Source: Flagellimonas oceanensis
GTDB taxonomy: Bacteria > Bacteroidota > Bacteroidia > Flavobacteriales > Flavobacteriaceae
Direction of reading: 5' to 3'
Length of the DNA stretch: 64,000 nucleotides
NCBI RefSeq assembly: GCF_003992595.1
Contig: NZ_RZNA01000024.1
Span: 137,199 to 201,198, forward strand
Shown: positions 9,394 through 19,914 of the stretch, piece by piece
How the letters are laid out: each line of letters opens with the position of its first letter
How positions within the stretch are numbered: position 1 is the first letter of the stretch
The notes under the pieces: generated by a model
The model's input: the letters and a program-made list of their open reading frames with translations, nothing else
Told to the model about the DNA's origin: nothing
Database searches by the model: none
Program-made: the position numbers and the translations under genes

Positions 9394-9921
9394 ATGAAAA
9401 AATCAACCACCTACTTAAAATACATCGTCAACTTCTTGTTGATTGCCCTTGCACTGGATATACTCTCAAAGGCTTTGAAATTTCCATTGATCGTTTTAAC
9501 TAAATTTGATTTGGTTCATGAAAACACTCCCTCGGATTTCAGTACTTTGGATATTATCTTACTTACCATCAATTTGATTCTATTGATTTACATGGGGTGG
9601 TTACTCTTGAAACTCAGGAAAACCGTGTATGATTCAGAATCAAAATCACTCTTTTCGAAAGCGAATAAATCGATTTTTAAACAGGTGGGTAATGGTTTGA
9701 TTTATTACTCCATAGCTATCTTTATCGTAAGGATAGTGGAAAAACTCTCTGGGCAAATTGAAAATATCAATGATTCATCAGCCTATCTATTTGGGCATAA
9801 TATAGGAGAACTCATTAGCGGTAGAATCCCACTATTGGTCATAGGAATATTTATATTGATTTTGGCAGATTTGATTCAAGATGGCTATGATTTAAAACAA
9901 GAGAACGACCTTACCATTTAA
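9394..9921 (+). CDS. DUF2975 family membrane protein
   Basis: A protein of about 175 residues with four predicted membrane helices (near residues 8-30, 45-70, 95-120 and 140-165). It fits the DUF2975 family, whose genes are commonly placed next to a small YozG-like HTH gene, as here with a two-base gap. The ATG at 9394 is taken because the membrane segment starts just after it and earlier in-frame codons lie inside the operator-like repeat. The pair resembles membrane-protein/repressor modules, but the function of DUF2975 is not known. Confidence 0.85.
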   Translation: MKKSTTYLKYIVNFLLIALALDILSKALKFPLIVLTKFDLVHENTPSDFSTLDIILLTINLILLIYMGWLLLKLRKTVYDSESKSLFSKANKSIFKQVGNGLIYYSIAIFIVRIVEKLSGQIENINDSSAYLFGHNIGELISGRIPLLVIGIFILILADLIQDGYDLKQENDLTI

Positions 9922-9923
9922 GC

Positions 9924-10133
9924 ATGGCAATTTTAATAAACCTAGACGTAATGCTTGCCAAACGAGATATGAAGAGCAACGAACTTGCAGAAAAAGTGGG
10001 TATTACAACGGCTAATTTATCAATTCTTAAAACGGGAAAAGCCAAAGCAATTCGGTTTACCACATTGGAGGCCATCTGCGAAGCATTGGATTGCCAACCC
10101 GGGGATATTCTTGAACACTCCAAAGAAGAATAG
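9924..10133 (+). CDS. Small XRE/YozG-type HTH regulator
   Basis: A 69-residue protein that is almost entirely one Cro/C1-type helix-turn-helix (SNELAEKVGITTANLSILKT followed by TLEAICEALDCQPGDILE). This compact form is characteristic of the YozG-like regulators paired with DUF2975. It starts two bases after the DUF2975 stop codon and so is in the same transcript. It is the obvious candidate to bind the inverted repeat at 9338-9390, which would make the module autoregulatory; that link is inferred. Confidence 0.88.
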   Translation: MAILINLDVMLAKRDMKSNELAEKVGITTANLSILKTGKAKAIRFTTLEAICEALDCQPGDILEHSKEE

Positions 10134-10159
10134 ATGACTATCCTTTCATTGGTAAATGA

Positions 10160-10849
10160 CTAGTTGGTAACAATAAATCCAACAACCTTTTTGATACCGC
10201 TTTCTTCTTCAAGATCGATATCATTATCCTTTATGTAGTCATCGATTTCATCCTCTTTTGAATCAAATAACTTTGAAAACTTTCTGCGCTTGGTCGGCAT
10301 TTCAACGATTGGCCCATCTTCTATTAGTCGGATAAAAAATATTTCACTTGCCTGGGTAAAATAAGCATTCTTATCTTTTGAAAAATTATCTGTGGCCTCT
10401 CTTCCTTCAACAAAGCGTTTTGTTTGCTTCTTATATACGGATATTTTATCCGTTGTCACCAATTCAACATAATATCCTGGCATTTTCTCCCCTTGATTGT
10501 AAATTGTAGTGTAAGTGAGGTCATTATCTCGAAAAACCATCTTATAATCCCTTCTAGCATTGTCCAAGACCAAAATTTTATCTTCAGCGAGTTGCACCTC
10601 AATTTCATCATCTTTTGCATTGTATCTGGCCAAATACAGTTTTTCATCAGGATAAAGCATGGCTGGCATAAAATCATCGTTCATATATGGCGAACCTTCC
10701 ACATCCACATACGTGTTATAAACCTCGCCCCTATTTTCTTGGACCTGTAGATTTACATTCACTGTTCGTACTACCTCAGGAACTCTATCTTGAGCAATAA
10801 TAGACAACGGAAAAATAGCAGCAATCAAAAAGAAGAAAGGGTTTTTCAT
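10160..10849 (-). CDS. Secreted hypothetical protein
   Basis: A 229-residue protein not recognised as a named family. It has a signal peptide (MKNPFFFLIAAIFPLSIIAQ), a beta-rich middle region, and a charged C-terminal segment rich in Lys, Asp and Glu (about residues 185-220) that ends in the hydrophobic strand VVGFIVTN. It is probably periplasmic or surface associated. It is convergent with the HTH gene and separated from the next gene upstream by about 260 bases. Short secreted proteins of this style are common in Flavobacteriaceae. Confidence 0.6.
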   Translation of the reverse strand: MKNPFFFLIAAIFPLSIIAQDRVPEVVRTVNVNLQVQENRGEVYNTYVDVEGSPYMNDDFMPAMLYPDEKLYLARYNAKDDEIEVQLAEDKILVLDNARRDYKMVFRDNDLTYTTIYNQGEKMPGYYVELVTTDKISVYKKQTKRFVEGREATDNFSKDKNAYFTQASEIFFIRLIEDGPIVEMPTKRRKFSKLFDSKEDEIDDYIKDNDIDLEEESGIKKVVGFIVTN

Positions 10850-11054
10850 ACTAAAACGTAATTAACCAGGGTTATTTTATTTTCAACTACTCTTGATTGG
10901 GGAATGCATGAAAATAAGCCGTAAATCAAGAATCTTTTCCTACAAGTTATTGATTATTATCACTCTAAGAAAAAAATGTACTCATTAAGACCACATATAC
11001 CAGTCAAAATGTGATTCTTTTATTTTAGGGTCATCTTATTTTAGAATATCTCAA

Positions 11055-11090
11055 TAAAAAAAGCCGCTCCAATTGGAGCGGCTTTTTTGT
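11055..11090 (-). terminator. Intrinsic terminator after atpC
   Basis: A 24-base perfect palindrome at 11061-11084 (stem AAGCCGCTCC, loop AATT) is flanked by an A run on one side and a T run on the other, so it can stop transcription in both directions. It lies just past the atpC stop. The rest of the gap 10850-11054 shows no clear gene or element. Confidence 0.9.
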
Positions 11091-11110
11091 TGTGAATTAA
11101 TTCATTTATT

Positions 11111-11389
11111 TTAATCGGCTAGTACGATTACTTTGTTGTCTTTCATCTCCACAGTTCCGCTTGTAATCGCCAATACGGTCTCTCCATTGCTTCCTTTGGA
11201 AAATTTATCGGCAAAATCCTCATCAATGGTAATGTCGCCTTTTACCTTTACGTTTCCCTTTTGTAATAAAGAAACAATGGGCGCGTGGTTTTCCAACATC
11301 TGGAACTCGCCATTTACACCAGGCACGGTAACCGAGGTCACGTCGCCTGAGAATAAAGTAGCTTCGGGTGATACTATTTCTAAATACAT
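11111..11389 (-). CDS. atpC: F1Fo ATP synthase epsilon subunit
   Basis: A 92-residue short-form epsilon subunit: only the N-terminal beta-sandwich domain is present (LEIVSPEATLFSGDVTSVTV, FQMLENHAPIVSLLQKG). The C-terminal helical hairpin found in longer epsilons is missing, as is usual in Bacteroidota. It belongs to the central stalk of the cytoplasmic F1 sector. It lies 92 bases downstream of atpD on the same strand, with a palindromic repeat in between. The other ATP synthase genes are not in this window, which fits the common split of atpDC from the main atp operon in this phylum. Confidence 0.95.
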   Translation of the reverse strand: MYLEIVSPEATLFSGDVTSVTVPGVNGEFQMLENHAPIVSLLQKGNVKVKGDITIDEDFADKFSKGSNGETVLAITSGTVEMKDNKVIVLAD

Positions 11390-11395
11390 CTTATT

Positions 11396-11439
11396 TAGTT
11401 ATGAGCCTGCCTGTCGGCAGACAGGTTTCTAGTTATGAG
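11396..11439. repeat. REP-like palindrome flanked by 10-bp direct repeats in the atpD-atpC gap
   Basis: An imperfect palindrome (CCTGCCTGTCGGCAGACAGG, 11406-11425) of the kind scattered in flavobacterial genomes is flanked by exact 10-base copies of TAGTTATGAG at 11396-11405 and 11430-11439. The flanks look like a target-site duplication or a slipped repeat. It lies in the atpD-atpC message and could fold and influence relative expression. Confidence 0.65.
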
Positions 11440-11481
11440 ATGAGTTACTCTGAACTCGACACTCTTAACCCTTAACTTGTT

Positions 11482-13002
<1,521 letters not shown>

Positions 13003-13045
13003 TTATAATTGAATACGCGGAAAATAACCGCTATTTTTTCGGCTG

Positions 13046-13053
13046 CAAAGATA
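13046..13053 (-). promoter_or_regulatory. Putative atpD promoter (-7 element)
   Basis: On the minus strand TATCTTTG matches the Bacteroidota -7 consensus TAnnTTTG. The expected transcription start near 13040 gives a leader of about 50 bases for atpD. No clear TTG is seen at the -33 position. Confidence 0.55.
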
Positions 13054-13100
13054 TGCTTTTACATTTTTATTCAGAAACCGATTTCAGCTTTTTTTTCAAT

Positions 13101-13134
13101 AAAAAAGGCGTTGGTTTGCCCAACGCCTTTTCTT
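13101..13134 (-). terminator. Intrinsic terminator after the 920-residue TonB receptor
   Basis: Stem GGCGTTGG (13107-13114) pairs with CCAACGCC (13120-13127) and is followed on the minus strand by a T run. It is 20 bases past the receptor stop and upstream of the atpD promoter, so it separates the two transcripts. Confidence 0.88.
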
Positions 13135-13152
13135 TTTCTTTTTTACTGTTGT

Positions 13153-15915
13153 TTAAGGGTTTATGCTCCAAGACAAATAGTATATGGAACCAATAAGTCC
13201 TGTACCAATTGCCGTGTAGTATTCATCGCCCAATAGATTAGATCCACCCAGTTTGAAAACTGATTTGATGGATGGAACCGAATAGTTGATCTGGGCATCC
13301 AACACAGTATATGCTGGAATATCGCCATCCGCAAAAGAGGCTTCCCAGTAATAGCTATCGCTCCAACGGTAGTTTACGTTAAATCCAAAGTTTTTGAAAA
13401 GCTCGGTGTTCCCGAAAGATGCTTTTACCTTATGCTTCGGCGTGTTAAAGTTGGTTCTTAAATCTGGGTATTTACCTTCATCAATATCCAATTCGGCAAA
13501 CGTATAGTTTACTCCTAAATCAAAATTACCAAGTTTGGTGTCCACACCTATGGTACCTCCATAGGAGTTGATATCCGCCTCGGAATTGGTATAGGTTTGG
13601 TAGACTTGGTAATCGCCATTTTGGATAGCCGCTAAAGACAAGCCGCCATCTCCTGCTTCACCATAAAAAGGAACCGCTGTGGTTGTATTGGCCAAAAAGT
13701 CGGAATAGCTATTGTAATATCCGCTCAAGTCAATGGTAAACTTACCCACTTGCCCTCGATAACCTGCTTCGTAGGCAATGATTTCCTCAGGTTTTACAAG
13801 CGGGGTGTTCACTACCTCAGGAGCCCCTGCTTGCAAAGAACTAGTAGAGTATGCATTTTCATAGGCCTCACGCCCCACAATTTCAACTGTAGCTGGTTGT
13901 CCATATTCTTCCTGACCTGCCTCACTTATATTGAATGTTCTTACATCCCTATCCAAGTTTGAGGGTGCAGAACCTACCAAAATGGCACGACCTGCATTCA
14001 AACCAATGAACAAATCTTGCGTTGTCGGGTTTCTAAATCCCTGCTGCACTGAAACCCTAAGGTTATGGTTTCTTTCCTCTCCCAATGTATAGGCCAAAGA
14101 AAGTCTTGGGGATAGGAAACCATCAAAAAATTCATTTTTATCGTAACGAGCAGAACCCGTAAATTTTAAACGATCGTCCAAAAATTTCTTTTGTACTTGA
14201 AGATATGCTCCGTATTCGTTGTATTTGATGGGGCCATCAATATCAGTAAAAATGGTCCCTTGGGAATTCAGTTCATACTCCCGGAACGACCCACCAATTT
14301 GGATATCGGCCCAATCATCAATTAGGTGGGCGATATTGTAATTACCGTTTACATGACGGAATTTGGTCTTATCAATGAACTTTGCCCCTGTGGTCAAATC
14401 CCCATCATTGATTACCCTGTTAAACGCATTTTGAAAAGCATTTGTTCCCGGAATCAATCTTCCTTGGTCTGCAGCTTGTCTACCTGCAATGTGTGCTTGG
14501 GCAGAAGCTTGGTCAGGAGTAAGTCCAGCTCCTTGAATACCCCCTAAGTACGTTGGGATATAAGCCGTTGCATAGTCCGTAAACCATTGTGTATCTGATT
14601 TCCAAGCTCGATTTACATTAATTGCAGCAAAACGGGTATCATAGGCATCACCTGAGTTTTCCGAAACGATATACCCCCTTACAAAGAAATTGTCGTTTTT
14701 GATTTCCAGTTTATGCTGTTGCATGGTAAACCCTGCTACGGCATATCGGTTGCCCCCCTGATAGATGGTAGTACCTCTACCTATTCTACTGTTTAATATT
14801 ACCTCCAGATCATCAGCAAACGGTCTGATATGCAAAGCAAAATCCGCTTTCACACTTTCTGCATTATAATTGGCCAAATCGGCTTCGTCATAACCTGTTC
14901 TAGAAATTAAAGCCGACCCAACTGTTCCTGATGGGAAACCTGCAGCCGCATCAAAATCCAAAACAGTGGAAACCTCATCACCATATACATTCAATCCATC
15001 ATAGGCTGGATTGGAACGGTCAGCTCCTGGGTTGTTCAAATCCATTCGGCTATTGGCATGCCAATCCTCACCTGTCAAAACGGATAGATTGGCCTTAACG
15101 GCCACCTTATCACTGAAGGCATGGGCTGCACGCACTCCAAAATCTTTATAAAAATTGCTGCCTGCAGCATCTTGTGTCGTTACCCCACCTTTGGCGTAAG
15201 CACTTATGCCTTGGAAGTCGAATGGGCTTTTACTGGTCATGAACAGAATACCATTAAACGCACCTGCACCATAAAGGGCAGAGGAGGCTCCTGGAAGAAT
15301 CTCCACGCTCTGTACGTCCAATTCGGACATCCCCACAAGGTTACCCAATACAAAGTTGAGTCCGGGTGCGGTATTGTCCATACCATCCACCAATTGTAAG
15401 AACCTATTATTGGCAAAGGTTGCAAAACCTCTGGTGTTTATGGATTGGAACGTTAAACTATTCGTATTGATATCCACACCCTTCAAGTTTTGAAGGCCAC
15501 CGTAAAAGGATTCAGCCGTGGTGTTTTTAATTTCCCTAAGCCCAAACCTTTCAACGGATACGGGAGATTCAAAAATTCGTTCCGGTGTTCTTGACGCCGA
15601 GATTACGATTTCGTCCAACAACGTATTAGCTTCCGAAAGTGTAATGGTAAGCGTTTGGTTGTTTGATGTGACATTTGCTGTGAAATCCGAAAAACCAATA
15701 CTGGAAAATTCAAGCTGGAAAGGGGGCTCTTCATCAGTATTAAAGGTAAAATTTCCATCAAAGTCCGTAGTGGTTCCTTCTGCTTTACCTACCAAGACCA
15801 CATTGGCTCCCGGTATAGGCTCATTGTTTTCATCAACTACCTTTCCCTGTACAGTGGTTTGACCATAAGTCGCCAAACCCAAAAGCATCAGGGAAACAAA
15901 CATAAGTTTTTTCAT
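13153..15915 (-). CDS. TonB-dependent receptor with carboxypeptidase-regulatory-like domain
   Basis: A 920-residue outer membrane receptor. It has a signal peptide (to about residue 18), a CarboxypepD_reg-like domain (residues 20-100; GKVVDENNEPIPGANVVL and TTDFDGNFTF), a TonB-box/plug region (LLDEIVISASRTPERI, then INTRGFATFANNRFLQLVDG) and a long beta barrel. No SusD partner follows, so it is not a classic SusCD pair, and the ligand is unknown. The gene is monocistronic, with its own terminator, and stands between glmS and atpD. Its coding style matches the neighbours. Confidence 0.93.
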   Translation of the reverse strand: MKKLMFVSLMLLGLATYGQTTVQGKVVDENNEPIPGANVVLVGKAEGTTTDFDGNFTFNTDEEPPFQLEFSSIGFSDFTANVTSNNQTLTITLSEANTLLDEIVISASRTPERIFESPVSVERFGLREIKNTTAESFYGGLQNLKGVDINTNSLTFQSINTRGFATFANNRFLQLVDGMDNTAPGLNFVLGNLVGMSELDVQSVEILPGASSALYGAGAFNGILFMTSKSPFDFQGISAYAKGGVTTQDAAGSNFYKDFGVRAAHAFSDKVAVKANLSVLTGEDWHANSRMDLNNPGADRSNPAYDGLNVYGDEVSTVLDFDAAAGFPSGTVGSALISRTGYDEADLANYNAESVKADFALHIRPFADDLEVILNSRIGRGTTIYQGGNRYAVAGFTMQQHKLEIKNDNFFVRGYIVSENSGDAYDTRFAAINVNRAWKSDTQWFTDYATAYIPTYLGGIQGAGLTPDQASAQAHIAGRQAADQGRLIPGTNAFQNAFNRVINDGDLTTGAKFIDKTKFRHVNGNYNIAHLIDDWADIQIGGSFREYELNSQGTIFTDIDGPIKYNEYGAYLQVQKKFLDDRLKFTGSARYDKNEFFDGFLSPRLSLAYTLGEERNHNLRVSVQQGFRNPTTQDLFIGLNAGRAILVGSAPSNLDRDVRTFNISEAGQEEYGQPATVEIVGREAYENAYSTSSLQAGAPEVVNTPLVKPEEIIAYEAGYRGQVGKFTIDLSGYYNSYSDFLANTTTAVPFYGEAGDGGLSLAAIQNGDYQVYQTYTNSEADINSYGGTIGVDTKLGNFDLGVNYTFAELDIDEGKYPDLRTNFNTPKHKVKASFGNTELFKNFGFNVNYRWSDSYYWEASFADGDIPAYTVLDAQINYSVPSIKSVFKLGGSNLLGDEYYTAIGTGLIGSIYYLSWSINP

Positions 15916-16011
15916 TTGCTATGGATTAGAGTTAATTTAGTTTTTGTGCATGTTAAGTATCAATCGGGAAGATACATTTTTTTTTATTCCGATTATACAA
16001 ATTTGAAAAAA

Positions 16012-16027
16012 ATTATGCATGCATAAT
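16012..16027. promoter_or_regulatory. 16-bp perfect palindrome upstream of the TonB receptor
   Basis: ATTATGCATGCATAAT at 16012-16027 is a perfect dyad, about 97 bases before the receptor start. A TAnnTTTG match on the minus strand (TAGATTTG, 16059-16052) lies just upstream of it, so the palindrome would sit just downstream of the start site. It may be an operator; no regulator gene is adjacent. Confidence 0.4.
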
Positions 16028-16070
16028 ACTTTTTTGGCAAAAAAAAGTATTCAAATCTACTTTATCAATA

Positions 16071-16097
16071 AAAAAAGCGCTGAAAACAGCGCCTTTT
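16071..16097 (-). terminator. Intrinsic terminator after glmS
   Basis: The stem GCGCTG / CAGCGC with a short A-rich loop, flanked by A and T runs, lies 28 bases past the glmS stop codon on the minus strand. Confidence 0.85.
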
Positions 16098-16124
16098 TGA
16101 TTCAAATTGTATTTCTTGTTCCTT

Positions 16125-17972
16125 TTACTCTACCGTAACGGATTTTGCCAAGTTTCTTGGCTGATCCACATTACAACCTCTCATTACCGCAATATGGTAT
16201 GACAACAATTGCAATGGAATGGTTGTGAGTAGTGGAGAAAGACCTTCTGAAGTTTCAGGAACTTCTATCACGTGGTCAGCAAGCTCCTTAACGGCTTTGT
16301 CCCCTTCGGTAACAATGGCAATAATCCTACCCTTTCGGGATTTGATTTCCTGGATGTTGCTTACCACTTTTTCGTAATGCCCTTTTTTAGTGGCAATTAC
16401 CACTACGGGCATTTGCTCATCGATCAAAGCAATGGGACCGTGCTTCATCTCGGCGGCCGGGTAGCCTTCGGCATGGATATAACTGATTTCCTTCAATTTC
16501 AACGCCCCTTCCAAGGCAACGGGGAAGTTGTATCCCCTACCTAAATACAGACAGTTCGATGAATCTTTATAGATTTCCGATATTTCCTCTACCAATGCAT
16601 TGGACAATAATGCCTTTTCCACTTTTGTGGGCACGGCTTCCAATTCTGCCAAATATTCATGGTATTTGGATTGCGACAACGTCCCTTTTTCTTGTGCCAA
16701 TTTCAGGGCAATCAAGGTCAATACCGTAATCTGCGTGGTAAATGCCTTGGTCGAAGCCACTCCGATTTCCGGTCCTGCGTGAGTATATGCTCCTGCATGG
16801 GTTTCCCTCGCGATAGAGGAACCTACCACATTACAGACACCGAATACGAACGCACCTTTTTCTTTGGCCAACTTAATGGCCGCCAAGGTATCTGCCGTTT
16901 CCCCGGATTGGGAGATAGCTATCAATACATCGTTTTCGGTAATAACAGGATTTCGGTACCTGAATTCCGATGCGTATTCAACCTCAACAGGTATTCTGGC
17001 CATGTCCTCAAAAATATATTCGGCCACCAAACCTGCATGCCATGAAGTACCGCATGCTACGATAATGATTCTATTGGCATTGAGGAATTTTTCAAGGTTC
17101 TGATCAATGCCAGACATTTTGACTATTCCCTTGTCCGCAAGCAAACGTCCTCTATATGTATCCTGAATAGCTTTTGGCTGCTCATAGATTTCTTTGAGCA
17201 TAAAGTGGTCATAGCCTCCTTTTTCAATTTCTTCAAGATTGAGCTTAAGCTCTAAAATATTAGGGTAGGCAATGGAATCATCCTTGATTTTTCTCAACTT
17301 GATTTCCTTACCTATCCTTACAATGGCCATTTCCTCATCTTCTAAATAAACGGCATTGTTCGTGAATTCTATGAAAGGTGAGGCATCAGAAGCAATAAAG
17401 TATTCGTTTTCCCCTATTCCGATGGCAAGTGGACTACCTAGCTTGGCAACCACGATTTCGTCGGGTTTATTCTTATCAAAAACCGCAATGGCATAGGCCC
17501 CCACCACTTGGTTCAAAGCAATTTGAACTGCGTGACCCAATTTTACGCCTTCCTTTTTCTTGACTTCTTCAATGAGATTGATAAGCACTTCGGTATCTGT
17601 ATCAGATTCAAAAGTGTATCCTCTTTTAATAAGTGCCTGTTTGATGGATTCATAATTTTCAATGATTCCATTATGGATAATCACTAAATCTCCGGAATTT
17701 GAGTAATGTGGATGGGAATTCACATCATTTGGTACACCATGGGTTGCCCATCTGGTGTGTCCGAGACCTAACTTCCCTTTTGTGGAAATGGATGCTTCCG
17801 CTTTGTTTTTTAAATCTTCAACTTTTCCCTTTGTTTTGGTAAGATGGATATTCTCACCATCGAACAAGGTAACACCCGCACTATCGTACCCTCGGTATTC
17901 TAGTCTTTGCAGGCCTTTGATTATAACTGGATAAGCATCTCTATGGCCAATGTAACCAACTATTCCACACAT
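16125..17972 (-). CDS. glmS: Glutamine-fructose-6-phosphate aminotransferase (isomerizing)
   Basis: A 615-residue GlmS. Cys2 in MCGIVGYIGHRDA is the N-terminal glutaminase nucleophile; the C-terminal half carries two SIS sugar-isomerase domains (for example ISQSGETADTLAA and AEMKHGPIALID) and ends in the family signature PRNLAKSVTVE. It makes glucosamine-6-phosphate for cell wall and LPS precursors. The leader is too short for a glmS ribozyme. A perfect TAnnTTTG element lies 41 bases upstream. The gene is followed by a terminator. Confidence 0.98.
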   Translation of the reverse strand: MCGIVGYIGHRDAYPVIIKGLQRLEYRGYDSAGVTLFDGENIHLTKTKGKVEDLKNKAEASISTKGKLGLGHTRWATHGVPNDVNSHPHYSNSGDLVIIHNGIIENYESIKQALIKRGYTFESDTDTEVLINLIEEVKKKEGVKLGHAVQIALNQVVGAYAIAVFDKNKPDEIVVAKLGSPLAIGIGENEYFIASDASPFIEFTNNAVYLEDEEMAIVRIGKEIKLRKIKDDSIAYPNILELKLNLEEIEKGGYDHFMLKEIYEQPKAIQDTYRGRLLADKGIVKMSGIDQNLEKFLNANRIIIVACGTSWHAGLVAEYIFEDMARIPVEVEYASEFRYRNPVITENDVLIAISQSGETADTLAAIKLAKEKGAFVFGVCNVVGSSIARETHAGAYTHAGPEIGVASTKAFTTQITVLTLIALKLAQEKGTLSQSKYHEYLAELEAVPTKVEKALLSNALVEEISEIYKDSSNCLYLGRGYNFPVALEGALKLKEISYIHAEGYPAAEMKHGPIALIDEQMPVVVIATKKGHYEKVVSNIQEIKSRKGRIIAIVTEGDKAVKELADHVIEVPETSEGLSPLLTTIPLQLLSYHIAVMRGCNVDQPRNLAKSVTVE

Positions 17973-18013
17973 AAGTTTTTTTTTAATTAATAACCATTTG
18001 GGGGTTTGGTCAT

Positions 18014-18021
18014 CAAATTTA
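18014..18021 (-). promoter_or_regulatory. Putative glmS promoter (-7 element)
   Basis: TAAATTTG on the minus strand fits TAnnTTTG. A start near 18008 gives a leader of about 35 bases before the glmS ATG at 17972. The -33 element is not clear. Confidence 0.5.
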
Positions 18022-18100
18022 AAAGGTATACGTTAAAATAGGTACTTATGGTTCTTTAAAACGATAAACGTTCAAAAAACCACGACAAATCAAAGATTGA

Positions 18101-19909
18101 TTAGTTGGCTTCGGTGTAAGAAATCTCCAATTTCAACTTTTTCCCTTCTTCTCCATCTGCCACATTACTACCATATAGTATCGTTCCCAGAGGACTTATG
18201 GATGCACCTATAGGATAATCCACTCCTTGCATATCAGCACCAATCGCTTCTCGAGCGACTGTAAGGTTGATATTCGGAGTCAATGTCAATCCCAGTTTGG
18301 CATTAGCGGAGTCTCTTACAATAATATTATTGATATGTTCCGTAATGCGAATGGTATACTTTACGCCCAAATCGTTTTCCTCTTGCAACACACCATCATG
18401 GTTGGGGTAATATCTTAATGAATTGGGGCCTGAATTCGATGTTACCGGTTCATTGCCCACACTGAACAAGGGCGAATTGGTTTCCGCATTGTACAAATAC
18501 AGTCTTGGTGGCTCAACAACAGATTGGTCCAATGCTTCTCGATCTACATAGAATGTCAAATTGGCTTCATTGATCACCCAATTGTTCTGCTTGATTTGAT
18601 TGATGATATCAGAACCACCGTTTTCCATTTCATCAAACAACCTTATTTCTGCAAGTGTTTGTCCTCCCTTTACATATATTCTGGAAGCATTTTCCCCATT
18701 GTCCAGGGCATTTGCTATATCCGGGTTTGGAAACATTTCATTTTCAAAAACATTTACCGCATTTCCTGAAATTCCACTTTGGGCATTCCCGGACAAAAAG
18801 CTCAATACAAAATCCCTTTCAGCAGTTACAATTTCATCAGCTTCGGAATCGTAATCATCATATTCGTAAGTGATGGTAATATTGGCCTGTGTCAAATCCA
18901 ACAAGAACATCAAGTCATCCGCATTTGTCCCAGATAAATGGATTCCCCGTAGAAAATTCCTGAAATTGGATTGGCTCAACAATTCGGTCTGTCCTTCTTT
19001 ATCAAGTATGTTCTCTTGAAAAAATGCATTGTCCAAGGGAACATGAATACCAGGGGCCAATCTACTGGTTACTTCCAGGGATTCGTCTACATCGGTTTCC
19101 GGATCGTCTTCATTATCCCGAAACAACTGTTCTTCATTATCTATGGTAACTTCCCCATTAAAAAGAGTCTCTCCTATGAAACTGGAAAAATCGTGATTGG
19201 AGTAGTATTCCTGTGCTTCTTCAAAATTGGAGTTGGGGTCTAAGCCTCTAAGGAAATAATTTGACCTCGATACAACTAAATTAAAAGTCTGCTCTTCATC
19301 TACATAGCCATAAATACTATCCAGATCGAACTTATTCGGGTAGGCGTTGGCCACAAAATCAGCACCTGTGCCATCCTCGTCCGAATCATATGGATTAGAT
19401 CCTATCGCTTGTTCCTGAATATCGGAAACACCGTCATTATCCCAGTCGGAATTTGGATCAGTGGCATCACCATCACTTTCAAGCGCATCGGGTATACCAT
19501 CACCATCCAAATCCGGCGAAGGAGCCGTTTGGAAAGGAATGTGCAACATGACCTCTTTTACCGTTTCGTTCTCTTGATCGTTATCCGCCTCATCTTCCCT
19601 GGCCTGACTTAGTACACCAAACGTTGGGGAGGCAGATTGCAATACAATTTGCGAAATTATACTTGCCTTCCTTTGTCCGTAAACAGGATCATTAAAAGTC
19701 CCCAATTGGTATAATGGGAGTCTATTGGTCTGCACAGCGGTAATGCTCTTATTATAGGCAAAAACATCATACTCCACTTTGCCGGTCGTAAAAGGCTCTC
19801 CTGAAATAACACCTTCACCTATGGTGTCCAATTCATCTTCACAAGAGGCAATCAGTAAAAACAAAGTTCCAACCAGCGCCGAAACCTTGAAAATCTTGGA
19901 AAATCTCAT
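18101..19909 (-). CDS. DUF4270 lipoprotein with calcium-type TSP3 repeats
   Basis: A 602-residue lipoprotein. The signal peptide ends in a lipobox with Cys23 (LLIASC). The protein fits DUF4270, a Bacteroidota family of surface or periplasmic lipoproteins of unknown role. At about residues 132-180 it carries an Asp-rich block ([19 protein letters not shown], then [13 protein letters not shown]) like thrombospondin type 3 calcium repeats, inserted between the N-terminal and main beta-rich parts. It lies 5 bases downstream of the GT5-like gene and is probably co-transcribed with it. Function is unknown. Confidence 0.82.
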   Translation of the reverse strand: MRFSKIFKVSALVGTLFLLIASCEDELDTIGEGVISGEPFTTGKVEYDVFAYNKSITAVQTNRLPLYQLGTFNDPVYGQRKASIISQIVLQSASPTFGVLSQAREDEADNDQENETVKEVMLHIPFQTAPSPDLDGDGIPDALESDGDATDPNSDWDNDGVSDIQEQAIGSNPYDSDEDGTGADFVANAYPNKFDLDSIYGYVDEEQTFNLVVSRSNYFLRGLDPNSNFEEAQEYYSNHDFSSFIGETLFNGEVTIDNEEQLFRDNEDDPETDVDESLEVTSRLAPGIHVPLDNAFFQENILDKEGQTELLSQSNFRNFLRGIHLSGTNADDLMFLLDLTQANITITYEYDDYDSEADEIVTAERDFVLSFLSGNAQSGISGNAVNVFENEMFPNPDIANALDNGENASRIYVKGGQTLAEIRLFDEMENGGSDIINQIKQNNWVINEANLTFYVDREALDQSVVEPPRLYLYNAETNSPLFSVGNEPVTSNSGPNSLRYYPNHDGVLQEENDLGVKYTIRITEHINNIIVRDSANAKLGLTLTPNINLTVAREAIGADMQGVDYPIGASISPLGTILYGSNVADGEEGKKLKLEISYTEAN

Positions 19910-19914
19910 TCAAT

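Noticed and set aside
17973-18100. glmS ribozyme upstream of glmS
   Set aside because: The likely leader is about 35 bases and no ribozyme core is seen; this element is mainly known in Firmicutes.
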